This document shows, piece after piece, positions 43,888 to 52,408 of a stretch of 64,000 nt of DNA. The translations under genes and the position numbers were made by a program. The DNA lies in NCBI GenBank assembly GCA_036403435.1, contig DASWQY010000203.1, positions 124,001 to 188,000 of the forward strand, in the 5' to 3' direction. The notes beneath the pieces are model-generated. The model made no database searches. It had not been told where the DNA came from and was given only the letters and a program-made list of their open reading frames with translations. Position 1 is the first letter of the stretch. Every line of letters starts with the position of its first letter. This stretch comes from QHXM01 sp036403435. Lineage in GTDB: Bacteria > Acidobacteriota > Blastocatellia > Pyrinomonadales > Pyrinomonadaceae.

Positions 43888-45072
43888 ATGCTTGGGATGG
43901 ACGAAAGGGCTAGGCTGTTAATCGTTGACGACGAGGCGGAGGTCAGGAACGTCCTGGGCGATTTTTTGGACGCGTCTTACTCCTGCGCGAGGACCGATTC
44001 GGCGGAAGCGGCCCTCGCGCTGCTCAAGACCGAACGCTTCGACCTCGTCATCACAGACATCTCGATGAGCGGGATGAGCGGGCTTGAGATGTTCCCGCGC
44101 GTGCTGGAGCGCGCGCCCGAGACCATCATCATCGTCGTCAGCGGCGGGCAGGCCGTCGAGAGCGCCGTCGAGGCGATGCGCGCCGGCGCGTTCGATTATT
44201 TGACGAAACCGTTCGACCTCAAGCACGTCGAGTTGGCCGTGTGCCGCGCGCTCGACCACCTCGCGCTCCTGAGGAACAAGCGCCGTCACGAGAGTTACAT
44301 GGAAGAGCTGATCGGCGAGCGCACCGCCGCGCTCAACCTCGCGCTCTCGTCGCTCGAAGACTCTTACCGCGCGACGCTCAAGGCGCTCGCGGCCGCGCTT
44401 GAGATGCGCGACACGGACACGCGCGGCCATTCGGAGCGCGTCGTCCAGTTCAGCCTGCGCCTCGGGCGCGAGCTGGATTTAAGCACGGAGGAATTGCGCT
44501 CGCTCGAATTCGGCGCGCTCCTCCACGACATCGGGAAGATCGGCGTGCCGGACGCGATTCTGCGGAAGCCGGCGCGGCTGGACGAGGCGGAGTGGGAGAC
44601 GATGCGGCTGCACCCGGAATTGGGCCAGCGCATCCTGTGCGGGATAAAATTTCTCGAAGGCGCGGCGCGCGTCGTCGCGCAGCACCACGAGAAGTGGGAC
44701 GGCTCGGGCTACCCGCTCGGACTGAAAGAGTGTGAGATTGATTTGAACGCGCGCATCTTCGCCGTGGCGGACGCCTTCGACGCCATCGTCAGCGACCGCG
44801 TTTACAGGGCCGGCAGGTCTTACGAATCGGCGGCGGGCGAGCTGGACAAATTCTCGGGCAAGCAGTTCGACCCGCGCGTCGTCGAGGCTTTCCGCCGCGT
44901 CGCGCCCACCGACTGGGAAAGTCTGAGGGCCGCTTCCGTCAGGAGGGCCGACGACGACGAAGAGTCCGCCGCCTGCGGCGACTACCGGGAGCTGCTTCCC
45001 GAAGCTTTCACGCCGGAGCGGGCGGCGGTGAGGAAGGCCGTGCCGTTCAGCCGGCGCGGTCTGGCCGCCTAA
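43888..45072 (+). CDS. Response regulator with HD-GYP phosphodiesterase domain
   Basis: Degrades c-di-GMP under receiver control. The REC domain has phospho-acceptor about Asp57 (LVITDISMSGMSG) and ends in YLTKPFDL. A helix (about 135-170) leads to an HD-GYP domain: HSERVV, the HD pair in LLHDIGKIGVPD, HHEKWDGSGYPLGL (the GYP motif intact), and AVADAFDAI. The ATG at 43888 follows GGAG at eight bases; the frame extends to a GTG at 43834 without a ribosome site. A sigma-54 promoter lies upstream. It is the only c-di-GMP-degrading gene here, opposing the GGDEF protein at 5442. Confidence 0.94.
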   Translation: MLGMDERARLLIVDDEAEVRNVLGDFLDASYSCARTDSAEAALALLKTERFDLVITDISMSGMSGLEMFPRVLERAPETIIIVVSGGQAVESAVEAMRAGAFDYLTKPFDLKHVELAVCRALDHLALLRNKRRHESYMEELIGERTAALNLALSSLEDSYRATLKALAAALEMRDTDTRGHSERVVQFSLRLGRELDLSTEELRSLEFGALLHDIGKIGVPDAILRKPARLDEAEWETMRLHPELGQRILCGIKFLEGAARVVAQHHEKWDGSGYPLGLKECEIDLNARIFAVADAFDAIVSDRVYRAGRSYESAAGELDKFSGKQFDPRVVEAFRRVAPTDWESLRAASVRRADDDEESAACGDYRELLPEAFTPERAAVRKAVPFSRRGLAA

Positions 45073-45077
45073 ACGAA

Positions 45078-45145
45078 ATGATGAATGCGGAATGATGAAT
45101 TAAAGACAATCGCTTTTTAATTCATCATTCCGCATTCATCATTTC
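45078..45145. repeat. Palindromic intergenic repeat, GAATGATGAATGCG class
   Basis: A near-symmetrical copy filling the gap between two convergent genes. On each strand the stop codon is followed within three or four bases by GAAATGATGAATGCGG. Confidence 0.8.
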
Positions 45146-45775
45146 TTACGCCTTCTCCAGGCAGATGTCGAAGACGACCGAAGAGAATGCGGTGTTGTTC
45201 CTCGTGATTTTGGCGACGGGGCGGATCAGTTCCCTGTGCCGGACCAGGCCGTCTCTGGTGTAGTTCTTGTCGGGGTCGCCCCCGAACTTGGGGTCCGTCT
45301 CGAAGTAGAGCTGCGTGACGAGCTGCTTGTGGCCGGGCGCGGTGATGACGTAGTGGACGTGCTGCGCGCGGCCGCCGTACTGCCCCGGCACGATGGACTC
45401 GAAGTGGTAGTCGCCTTGCGCGCGGACGGGAATCCGGCCGCGGTGGCGGAAGCCCTCCTGGTCGTAATTGCCGTCGTTGTCCGAGTGAAAGACCTCGATC
45501 ACGGAGCCTGGGAGCGGCTCGCCTTCGGTGTCGAAGACTCGGCCGGTAACGAGGAGCGGGACGCCCGCCTCGTTCGGTTCGATCATGCGCTCACGGACGG
45601 GCGCGCCCTGCTTGTAGAACGGCCCGAGCGTGTTGCTCGGCGTGGGCTGAAACTTGCGGCCCGCCTGCGCGTCGCGCGGCCGCGAGAGCGAGCGCGCCAG
45701 CGGGTAGCCCGCGGCCACTACGCAGACGCCGCCCAGGTAGATGAAACCTCTTCTGGAGATTCGACTCGTCTTCAT
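45146..45775 (-). CDS. Exported intradiol ring-cleavage dioxygenase-like protein
   Basis: A 209-residue protein resembling the beta subunit of protocatechuate 3,4-dioxygenase. The N-terminus has a twin-arginine motif (ISRRGFIYLGG), so Tat export is likely. The core includes TPSNTLGPFYKQGAP, the characteristic VTGRVFDTEGEPLPGSVIEV strand pair, and ligand-rich DNDGNYDQEGFRHRG and RAQHVHYVITAPGHKQLV. Tyrosine and histidine iron ligands of the family are plausible in NYDQ and QHVHY. Exported members in Acidobacteriota act on unknown aromatic substrates. The ATG at 45775 follows GAGGAG. Confidence 0.82.
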   Translation of the reverse strand: MKTSRISRRGFIYLGGVCVVAAGYPLARSLSRPRDAQAGRKFQPTPSNTLGPFYKQGAPVRERMIEPNEAGVPLLVTGRVFDTEGEPLPGSVIEVFHSDNDGNYDQEGFRHRGRIPVRAQGDYHFESIVPGQYGGRAQHVHYVITAPGHKQLVTQLYFETDPKFGGDPDKNYTRDGLVRHRELIRPVAKITRNNTAFSSVVFDICLEKA

Positions 45776-45800
45776 GTCCGCAATTCTCCTCTTAAACGAA

Positions 45801-45895
45801 AAATGAACGAGCCGCGCGCACCACACGAGGCAAGCTCGATTACTCAAGCTCAGTTAATTCAATGTCGTTTCGTGTGCTGCGCGTGGCTCCATTCT
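45801..45895. repeat. Palindromic intergenic repeat, CACGAA class
   Basis: GAGCCGCGCGCACCACACGA pairs imperfectly with TCGTGTGCTGCGCGTGGCTC around a loop of about 40 bases, just upstream of the dioxygenase-like gene. Confidence 0.65.
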
Positions 45896-45984
45896 TTTCT
45901 TCCGGGTTTATCTGCAATACGCTCGCGCCGCGCCGGAAGTTTGGGGCAAGATTTGGCGGCCGGCCCTCCCCCTCGGGCGACGAA

Positions 45985-46012
45985 TTTGACTTGCACCTGA
46001 ACTGCTTATATT
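45985..46012 (+). promoter_or_regulatory. Candidate sigma-70-type promoter of the kinase at 46118
   Basis: TTTGACT (45985-45991) and TATATT (46007-46012), spacer 15-16 bases, about 105 bases before the ATG. A second AT-rich box, TATAAC (46064-46069), has no good -35. Confidence 0.4.
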
Positions 46013-46117
46013 CTCATTTTTCCGGCACCGCAGTGCCATCTTTATTAACCGTGTCCGACTTGGTATAACGCCCGCTCTTCGCTCGTCACTCTTAACTCGT
46101 CACAAGTCATTGTTTTT

Positions 46118-49100
46118 ATGACCCCGGAGAGGTGGAAGAAGGTCGAGAAGGTTTTCCATTCGGCGCTCCAGCAAGCGCCCGAGGAGCAGTCCGCCTACCT
46201 GGAGCGCGCCTGCGAGGGCGACGAATCCCTGCGCCATCAGGTCGAGACCCTCATCGCCTCCTACAAGAAGGCCGGCGACTTCATCGACCAGAACCGCTCC
46301 GGCGAGGAGACGCAGAGGCCCGCGGAAGACACCGGCTCGGCCTTCATCGGCCGGCGCATAGGCTCCTACAAGATCGTGCGCCAGATTGGGCGCGGCGGCA
46401 TGGGCTCCGTGTTTTTGGCTGTGCGCGCCGACGACGAGTACCAGATGCGCGTCGCCATCAAGCTCATCAAGCGCGGGATGGATTCCGACTTCATCGTCCG
46501 CCGCTTCCGCAACGAGCGCCAAATCCTCGCCTCGCTCGACCACCCCTACATCGGCCGGCTGCTCGACGGAGGCACGACCGAGGACGGATTGCCCTACTTC
46601 GTCATGGAGTACGTCGAGGGCCAGATTCTGCACTACTACTGCGACACGCAGAAGCTCTCGATTCCAGAGCGGCTGAGGCTGTTCCTCAAGGTCTGCTCGG
46701 CGGTCCAGTACGCGCACCAGAACCTGATCATCCACCGCGACCTCAAGCCCTCGAACATCCTCGTCACGGCCGACGGGACGCCGAAGCTGCTCGACTTCGG
46801 CATCGCCAAAATCTTGAACCCCGAGATCGGCGGGCACACGCTCGACCCGACGACCGCCGCGCTCCGCATGATGACGCCCGAGTACGCCTCCCCCGAGCAG
46901 GTGAGGGGCGAGCCCGCGACGGTCGTCTCCGACGTGTACGCGCTCGGCGTCATGCTCTACGAGATTTTGACGGACCACCGGCCGTACCGGCTGAAAAGCC
47001 GCCTGCCATACGAGCTGGTGCGCGTCGTCTGCGAACAGGAGCCGGAGCGCCCGAGCGTCGCCGTCAGCCAGATAGAGGTTTTGAGTTCGAGCGGCGGAGC
47101 GCCCCCGCTCGAAATCACGCCCGAGACCGTCAGCCGCGCGCGCAACTCCACGCCCGAGCAACTGCGCCGCCAGCTCACCGGCAGCCTCGACAACATCGTC
47201 ATGAAGGCGCTCAGGAAGGAGCCGCAGCGCCGCTACCAGTCGGTCGAAGAGTTCGCCGCCGACCTCTCGCACTACGTCGAGGGGCGGCCCGTCTCCGCGC
47301 CCCCCTACTTCCCGCCCTCGGCCGGGGCGGAGGTCGTGACGGAGGAGCCGACCACGGGCGGCGGCCGCTCAATCGCCGTGCTCCCCTTCAAGGTGCTCAG
47401 AATCGAGGAGAAGGGCGACGAGTTTCTGGGGATGGGCCTGGCCGACGCCATCATCACGAAGCTCAGCAACATTCACCGCATCATGGTCCGGCCGACCAGC
47501 TCGGTCTTGAAGTATTACGACGGCGAGCACAGCGCGCAGGTCGCGGGCTACGAGCTTAACGTCGGCTTCGTCCTCGACGGGAGGATTCAGCGCGCCGGCA
47601 GCCGCGTGCGCGTCACCGTCCAACTCGTGCGCGTCTCAGACGGCACGCCGTTCTGGGCCACCAAGTTCGACGAAGATTTCACGGACATCTTCACGGTCGA
47701 AGACTCGATTTCGAGCCAGGTCGCCGAGGCGCTCGTCCCGCGCCTGACGGGCGAGGAGCGCGAGGCGCTGACCAAGCGCGAGACGGAGAACGCCACGGCC
47801 TATCAGGCGTACCTCAAGGGGCGCTTCCACTGGAGCAAGTTTACGGACGAGTCTTTGGGGCTCGCCCTGGAGTTCTTCAACGAGGCCGCGCGCCTCGACC
47901 CGAACTACGCGATGGCCCACGTCGGCATCGCAGACTACTACGTCTGGGCCGGCGTCTTCCACCGGCTGGCCCCGCGCGACTGCTACCCGAAGGCGAAGGT
48001 CGCGGCCAGGAAGGCGTTGCAGATTGACGAGACGCTCGCGGAGGCGCATGCCGTGCTGGCGTTCGCGACCCTCTGCTATGACTACGACCTCAGCCGCGCC
48101 GAAGAGTTGTTCCGCCGCTCGATTCAGCTGAACGCCAACTACGCGAACGCGCACCAGTGGTACTCAAACCTGCTCACGGCCTCGGGCCGCTTCAGTGAGG
48201 GGGAGAAGGAGATCAGGCGCGCGCTGGAGATCAACCCGCTCTCGCCGATGGACATGGCGATGCTCTGCTGGACTCTCTACCAGTCCGGCGAGTTCGACCG
48301 CACCATCGCTGAGGCGCAGAAAGCCATCGAGACGGCCCCGGACTTCCCCATCACCTACATCCCGCTCTCGGCCGCCCTTGAGCGCGTGGGAAGGTACGAC
48401 GAGGCGATTGCCGCCGGGCGCAGGGCGGCGGAACTCCTGCCCGGCACCATCGTCCCGCTGTGGGCGCTCGGGCACGCGCTGGCCGCCGCTGGCCGCCGCG
48501 ACGAGGCGCGGGAGATTTTGGACCAGATGCACCGCTCGGCCGGGCAGGGCCGCTACGTCTCGGCCTACCACTCGGCCATCATCCGTGCCGGCCTGAACGA
48601 GCCGGACGAGGCTTTCAACTGCCTCGAAAAGGCTTACCGCGAGCGCGACCCGTGGATGACGTGGCTCGGCACGGAGCCGAAGTTCAGTCAGCTTCGTTCG
48701 GACCAGCGTTACCTGGACCTGCTCGAACGCGTCAGCCTCAGCAGCCTCGACCGGAGCACGGACCCGACGCGCACGCTTGAGCCTTCCTCGGGGCGCGTCT
48801 CCTGGGTGGAGACGAGCCAGCCGCCTTCGGGCCAGCACCCGTCCGTCACGGCCGACTCGCAGGCCGCGGCCATCGGCGTGTCGCAGACGGGCGCGATCTC
48901 TACGCCCGTTGACACGAGCGGCGTGAGCGTGGAGGGCAGGCCCGGCAAGAAGGTCTGGTTCTTCGGGGCCGGGGCGATGATTCTGGCCGCGGTCATTATC
49001 TTCGCGCTCTTCAGGCTCACGCGTGAGGACAAGCCCGCCGCCCCGCGCTTCCAGTCCGCGACGACCGCCCGGCTCACTTCGAGCGGTAACGTCAACGTCG

Positions 49101-50701
49101 CGGCCGTCTCGCCCGACGGCAAGCAGGCCGCTTACGCGCTCGACGAGGCGGGCAAGCAGGGCCTGTGGGTCAGGCAGATCGCCGTCTCCAACAACATACG
49201 CATCGTCCCGCCGGCCGAGGTCAACTACCGCGGGCTGACCTTCTCGCCCGACGGCAATTACATCTACTACGTCACCACGGAGCGCACGGGCGGCGGGGCT
49301 GGCCGCCTCTTTCAAGTGCCCGCGTTCGGCGGCTCCGTGCGCGAGATTAAGGCGGGCGCGGATAGCCCCGTCGGCTTCTCGCCGGACGGCAAGCAGATGG
49401 CCTTCGTGCGCGCCAACCCCGACCAGGGCGAAGAGGTCTTGATCGTGGCGAACGTGGACGGCGGCGGCCAGCAGCAGCTCGCCTCGCGCAAGTTCCCCGA
49501 GCACATCTCGCTTAACACCTCGCCCGCGTGGTCGCCCGACGGCGAGCGCATCGCCTTCGCCACGCAGACGAGCGACGCCGCAGGCTTCTACATGAAGGTC
49601 GAGGAGGTGCGAGTCTCCGACCGCGCCGAGAAAGTCATCACGAACACGCGCTGGGTCGAGGTGGGCCAACTCAACTGGCTGCGCGACACCAACACGCTGG
49701 TCATCACGGCGCAGAGCGAAGACTCGGCCTTCATGCAGATTTGGCACATAGACTACCCGGACGGCTACGCGCGCAGGGTGACGAACGATTTGAGCGACTA
49801 CAGGGGCGTGAGCCTCTCGGGCGACTCGAAGACGCTGCTCAGCGTGCAGCGCCAGACGTTCACGAGCATCTGGGTCTCGCCCAGGGACCGGCCCGACTCG
49901 TCCACGCAGATCACTTCCGGCGCGGGCCGCTACTTCGACCTCTCGTGGACGCCCGACAACAAGATACTTTACGCCTCGGACGCCTCCGGCAGCGCCGACA
50001 TCTGGGAGATTGACGCGGACGGGACGAACCAGAAGCAGTTGACCGCCGGGGCGGGGCGCAATTATGGTCCAGTCGCCTCGCCGGACGGCCGCTACGTCCT
50101 CTTCCACTCGTCGCGCAACGGGCAGTGGCAAATCTGGCGCATGGACTCGGACGGCAACAACCCGGTCGTCCTGACGAGCGGCACGGAGGAGAGCAACTGG
50201 GCGCAAGCCTCGCCGGACTCGCGCCGGGTCATCTACCAGCACGTCGGCGATGGCGGGTTTTTCACACTGTGGAAAATCTCGATTGACGGCGGCACGCCCG
50301 AACGTTTGACGACGGGGCTGATGGTGCGGCCCGCCGTCTCGCCTGACGGAAAGTGGATCGCCTGCTGGCAGAAGGACCAGACGCCGAACGCGCCGTGGCG
50401 GATTGCGATTGTGCCGATTGAGGGTGGCGAGCCCGTTAAGTTTTTAGACGTTCGGCAGGGCGCGGCCGTGGGCTACTCGGTCCTGCGCTGGTCGCGCGAC
50501 GGCCGCTCGCTCATCTACATAGACGAGCAGGGCGGCGTCACCAACCTGATGAGCCAGCCCGCGGACGGCGGCCCGCCCACGCCCCTGACCAATTTTACGA
50601 AAGACCTCTTCTACGCGTTCGACTTCGCGCCCGACGGCAGGCTCATCCTCGCGCGCGGCCTCAGCACCAGCGACGCTGTCGTCATCAGCGACGGCAAGTG
50701 A
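46118..50701 (+). CDS. Ser/Thr protein kinase with TolB-like, TPR and PD40 regions
   Basis: A 1,527-residue membrane kinase. The N-terminal MTPERW segment is followed by a PknB-type kinase (about 82-370): GRGGMGSVFL, Lys115, Asp208 in IIHRDLKPSN, LLDFGIAKIL, EYASPEQ. Next come a TolB-N/FlgO-like domain (about 415-550, RSIAVLPFKVLR), TPRs (about 560-890), one transmembrane helix (about 946-967) and an external propeller of PD40/WD40-like repeats (VSPDGKQAAYAL, FSPDGNYIYYV, WSPDGERIAFA). The PD40 propeller probably senses an envelope ligand, while the TPR region sits on the kinase side. A 57-bp stretch in the kinase domain is identical to the gene at 26391, and 72 bp in the propeller to the gene at 52409. 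Confidence 0.94.
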   Translation: MTPERWKKVEKVFHSALQQAPEEQSAYLERACEGDESLRHQVETLIASYKKAGDFIDQNRSGEETQRPAEDTGSAFIGRRIGSYKIVRQIGRGGMGSVFLAVRADDEYQMRVAIKLIKRGMDSDFIVRRFRNERQILASLDHPYIGRLLDGGTTEDGLPYFVMEYVEGQILHYYCDTQKLSIPERLRLFLKVCSAVQYAHQNLIIHRDLKPSNILVTADGTPKLLDFGIAKILNPEIGGHTLDPTTAALRMMTPEYASPEQVRGEPATVVSDVYALGVMLYEILTDHRPYRLKSRLPYELVRVVCEQEPERPSVAVSQIEVLSSSGGAPPLEITPETVSRARNSTPEQLRRQLTGSLDNIVMKALRKEPQRRYQSVEEFAADLSHYVEGRPVSAPPYFPPSAGAEVVTEEPTTGGGRSIAVLPFKVLRIEEKGDEFLGMGLADAIITKLSNIHRIMVRPTSSVLKYYDGEHSAQVAGYELNVGFVLDGRIQRAGSRVRVTVQLVRVSDGTPFWATKFDEDFTDIFTVEDSISSQVAEALVPRLTGEEREALTKRETENATAYQAYLKGRFHWSKFTDESLGLALEFFNEAARLDPNYAMAHVGIADYYVWAGVFHRLAPRDCYPKAKVAARKALQIDETLAEAHAVLAFATLCYDYDLSRAEELFRRSIQLNANYANAHQWYSNLLTASGRFSEGEKEIRRALEINPLSPMDMAMLCWTLYQSGEFDRTIAEAQKAIETAPDFPITYIPLSAALERVGRYDEAIAAGRRAAELLPGTIVPLWALGHALAAAGRRDEAREILDQMHRSAGQGRYVSAYHSAIIRAGLNEPDEAFNCLEKAYRERDPWMTWLGTEPKFSQLRSDQRYLDLLERVSLSSLDRSTDPTRTLEPSSGRVSWVETSQPPSGQHPSVTADSQAAAIGVSQTGAISTPVDTSGVSVEGRPGKKVWFFGAGAMILAAVIIFALFRLTREDKPAAPRFQSATTARLTSSGNVNVAAVSPDGKQAAYALDEAGKQGLWVRQIAVSNNIRIVPPAEVNYRGLTFSPDGNYIYYVTTERTGGGAGRLFQVPAFGGSVREIKAGADSPVGFSPDGKQMAFVRANPDQGEEVLIVANVDGGGQQQLASRKFPEHISLNTSPAWSPDGERIAFATQTSDAAGFYMKVEEVRVSDRAEKVITNTRWVEVGQLNWLRDTNTLVITAQSEDSAFMQIWHIDYPDGYARRVTNDLSDYRGVSLSGDSKTLLSVQRQTFTSIWVSPRDRPDSSTQITSGAGRYFDLSWTPDNKILYASDASGSADIWEIDADGTNQKQLTAGAGRNYGPVASPDGRYVLFHSSRNGQWQIWRMDSDGNNPVVLTSGTEESNWAQASPDSRRVIYQHVGDGGFFTLWKISIDGGTPERLTTGLMVRPAVSPDGKWIACWQKDQTPNAPWRIAIVPIEGGEPVKFLDVRQGAAVGYSVLRWSRDGRSLIYIDEQGGVTNLMSQPADGGPPTPLTNFTKDLFYAFDFAPDGRLILARGLSTSDAVVISDGK

Positions 50702-50940
50702 TTTTTCACTGCGGGCGAGTCGTAGTAGTAAGCGCCAACCATCTCCCAGCTCGTCGTGTCGAACGAGCGCCGCGCGCCGCAGTCGAGGCACGCGCGGTAC
50801 GACTGCCCGCCGAGCGTGAACGGCCGGCTCATCTCCCTGTGCCAGCACCCGAAGACGCGCGCCGCGAATCTGGACAGCGTCGCGGCCAAACCCGCCGCCC
50901 CGCGCCCGTACTGCTTTAAGGTCATCTCTGCGCCTTGCAT
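50611..50940 (-). CDS. Small protein with CxxC pair, overlapping a kinase gene
   Basis: A 109-residue protein. CWHREMSRPFTLGGQSYRAC and the following LDCG place a CW-H and a CxxC in a compact unit, reminiscent of small zinc-ribbon-like proteins that I believe recur in Acidobacteriota. SFDTTSWEM and AYYYDSP follow. ATGs at 50940 (GAGGG upstream) and 50925 (AAGG upstream) are both plausible. Its last 91 bases run antisense through the end of the kinase gene at 46118-50701, an unusually long tail-to-tail overlap. It could instead be a longer pseudo-frame, but the cysteine spacing argues for a gene. Confidence 0.55.
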   Translation of the reverse strand: MQGAEMTLKQYGRGAAGLAATLSRFAARVFGCWHREMSRPFTLGGQSYRACLDCGARRSFDTTSWEMVGAYYYDSPAVKNHLPSLMTTASLVLRPRARMSLPSGAKSNA

Positions 50941-51106
50941 AATCTCAAACCCTCTCACTTCCGGCAGCAAAATTTCGCCGCCATACAGTAACGCGGGAAA
51001 CGCGGACGAAAAGGGTCGGCGGGCGGTCCTGACCAGATTTTTCACACGCCCTGATACTTTTCTTCCCCGCATTGCGCGTTTGCAGATAGGAGGCTTTGAG
51101 AGTCAA

Positions 51107-51976
51107 ATGAGCACACACAGAATCGTTGCCGAAAGTTTTCAGCGCCGCGCGCTGGACGCCGTGATGAGGGTTGACAGGATTTTTCTCCGCCGCGAGCTGT
51201 TCGTCTCGCTGGCGGCCTTGTTGATGGTCACGGGCGCGGTCTTCGCGCAGCGCGCGGCCAGGTCGGCCGCCGCCCCGAGGGAGAGGACCATCGTCGGCGA
51301 GACCAGATCGCTCGGCGCAGGTCAAGCGCGCTCATGGGTGCGCGTCGGCCGCGACGGCAAACCGACGGCCGTTGGCGTGACCTTTTCCGAGGCCGCGCTC
51401 GAAGGCTTGCCGAAGGAGCCGCCGCCTGGGGAGGAAGGCATCGGGGTCACGTTCGCTTTGCCGCCACAGGCTTCCGCGACGGCCTTCCAACACATCTGGC
51501 TGAACTACAACCCGCACGGGCACCCGCCCGAGAAAATCTACGACGTGCCGCACTTCGACATCCACTTCTATATGATTTCGGACGCGGAGCGCGAGGGGAT
51601 TACGGCCGAGGGCGAGGGCCTGGTCAAAGGCAACAAGCAGCCGGCCGCGGAGTTCATCCCCGAAGGCTACGTTTACATCCCGAACTCGACCATCCCGCGC
51701 ATGGGCGCGCACTGGGTCAACCCGCTGACGCGCGAGCTTCAGGGCCAAGCGTTCACGAATACCTTCCTCTTCGGCAGCTATGACGGCCGGCTGGTCTTCG
51801 CCGAGCCGATGATCGCGAAGAGTTTTCTGGAGACGAAGACGGACGTGACCGAGCTGATTAAGCTCCCGAAGAGCTACGAGCGGCGCGGTGCCTACTACCC
51901 GACCAAGTACAGCGTCCGCTACGACGCCGCCGCGAAGGAATACACCGTCGCGCTCGAAGGCATGACGCTCCGTTAA
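51107..51976 (+). CDS. Exported DUF5602-like protein
   Basis: A 289-residue protein. A basic N-terminal segment and a hydrophobic stretch (FVSLAALLMVTGAVFAQ, about 26-45) suggest export with a rather long n-region. The mature part contains GIGVTFALPPQASATAFQHI, the His-rich phrase DVPHFDIHFYMI and FIPEGYVYIPNSTIPRMGAHW, which match what I recall of DUF5602/TTHB210-like proteins. Role unknown; the histidines could bind metal. AGGAGG lies 13 bases before the ATG at 51107, a wide spacing. A strong terminator follows. Confidence 0.72.
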   Translation: MSTHRIVAESFQRRALDAVMRVDRIFLRRELFVSLAALLMVTGAVFAQRAARSAAAPRERTIVGETRSLGAGQARSWVRVGRDGKPTAVGVTFSEAALEGLPKEPPPGEEGIGVTFALPPQASATAFQHIWLNYNPHGHPPEKIYDVPHFDIHFYMISDAEREGITAEGEGLVKGNKQPAAEFIPEGYVYIPNSTIPRMGAHWVNPLTRELQGQAFTNTFLFGSYDGRLVFAEPMIAKSFLETKTDVTELIKLPKSYERRGAYYPTKYSVRYDAAAKEYTVALEGMTLR

Positions 51977-52000
51977 GATTTACGGAAAAGGATTACCGGG

Positions 52001-52045
52001 CAGGAGAGCGGGGGCTTCGATGGAAGTCCCCGCTCTCCTGTTTTT
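52001..52045 (+). terminator. Intrinsic terminator
   Basis: CAGGAGAGCGGGG (52001-52013) pairs perfectly with CCCCGCTCTCCTG (52028-52040), followed by TTTTTGTTT, 24 bases after the stop of the DUF5602-like gene. Confidence 0.9.
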
Positions 52046-52090
52046 GTTTCTGCTCATAGTCAACGTCGAGCCTACGGCAATCAGAGCGTG

Positions 52091-52230
52091 TTTGAAAACC
52101 CAGGCTCAACCCTTTGCGTCTTACGTCTTAACTTTGCGCCTTTGCGTGAACCGTTTTAGTTTCTCGCAAAGGCGCAAAGTTAAGACGTAAGACGCAAAGG
52201 GTTGAATCGATGCCTGGCTTGAGTTTTCAA
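52091..52230. repeat. Very long palindrome with 41-bp perfect arms, CTTTGCG class
   Basis: The arms at 52106-52146 and 52165-52205 are exact complements, made of CTTTGCGTCTTACGTCTTAA and CTTTGCGCCTTTGCG words, around an 18-base loop. Outer, imperfect arms TTTGAAAACCCAGGC / GCCTGGCTTGAGTTTTCAAA extend it to about 140 bases. Confidence 0.9.
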
Positions 52231-52244
52231 ACGGCCTCTCAGTA

Positions 52245-52350
52245 TTCACCACAGAGGGTACAGAGGATACAAAGGGAAGAAAGGGATTTGAAATCTCAAA
52301 TCTGAAATCTGAGATTATTTTTATCTTCCTCTGTGCCCTCTGTGGTGAAC
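52245..52350. repeat. Palindrome, ACCACAGAGGG class with nested AAATCTCAAATC run
   Basis: TTCACCACAGAGGGTACAGA on the left and CCTCTGTGCCCTCTGTGGTG on the right form the arms. Between them GAAATCTCAAATCTGAAATC is itself reiterated. It ends about 60 bases before the kinase ATG at 52409. Confidence 0.75.
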
Positions 52351-52408
52351 CGCCTTCCTTAGTAGCTTCCTCCTTCCCTGTCATATAATCCGGGTCGCTG
52401 GAATCGTC

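Noticed and set aside
48164..50242. Long minus-strand frame of 692 codons
   Set aside because: Antisense shadow of the kinase at 46118, whose TPR and PD40 motifs are unambiguous.
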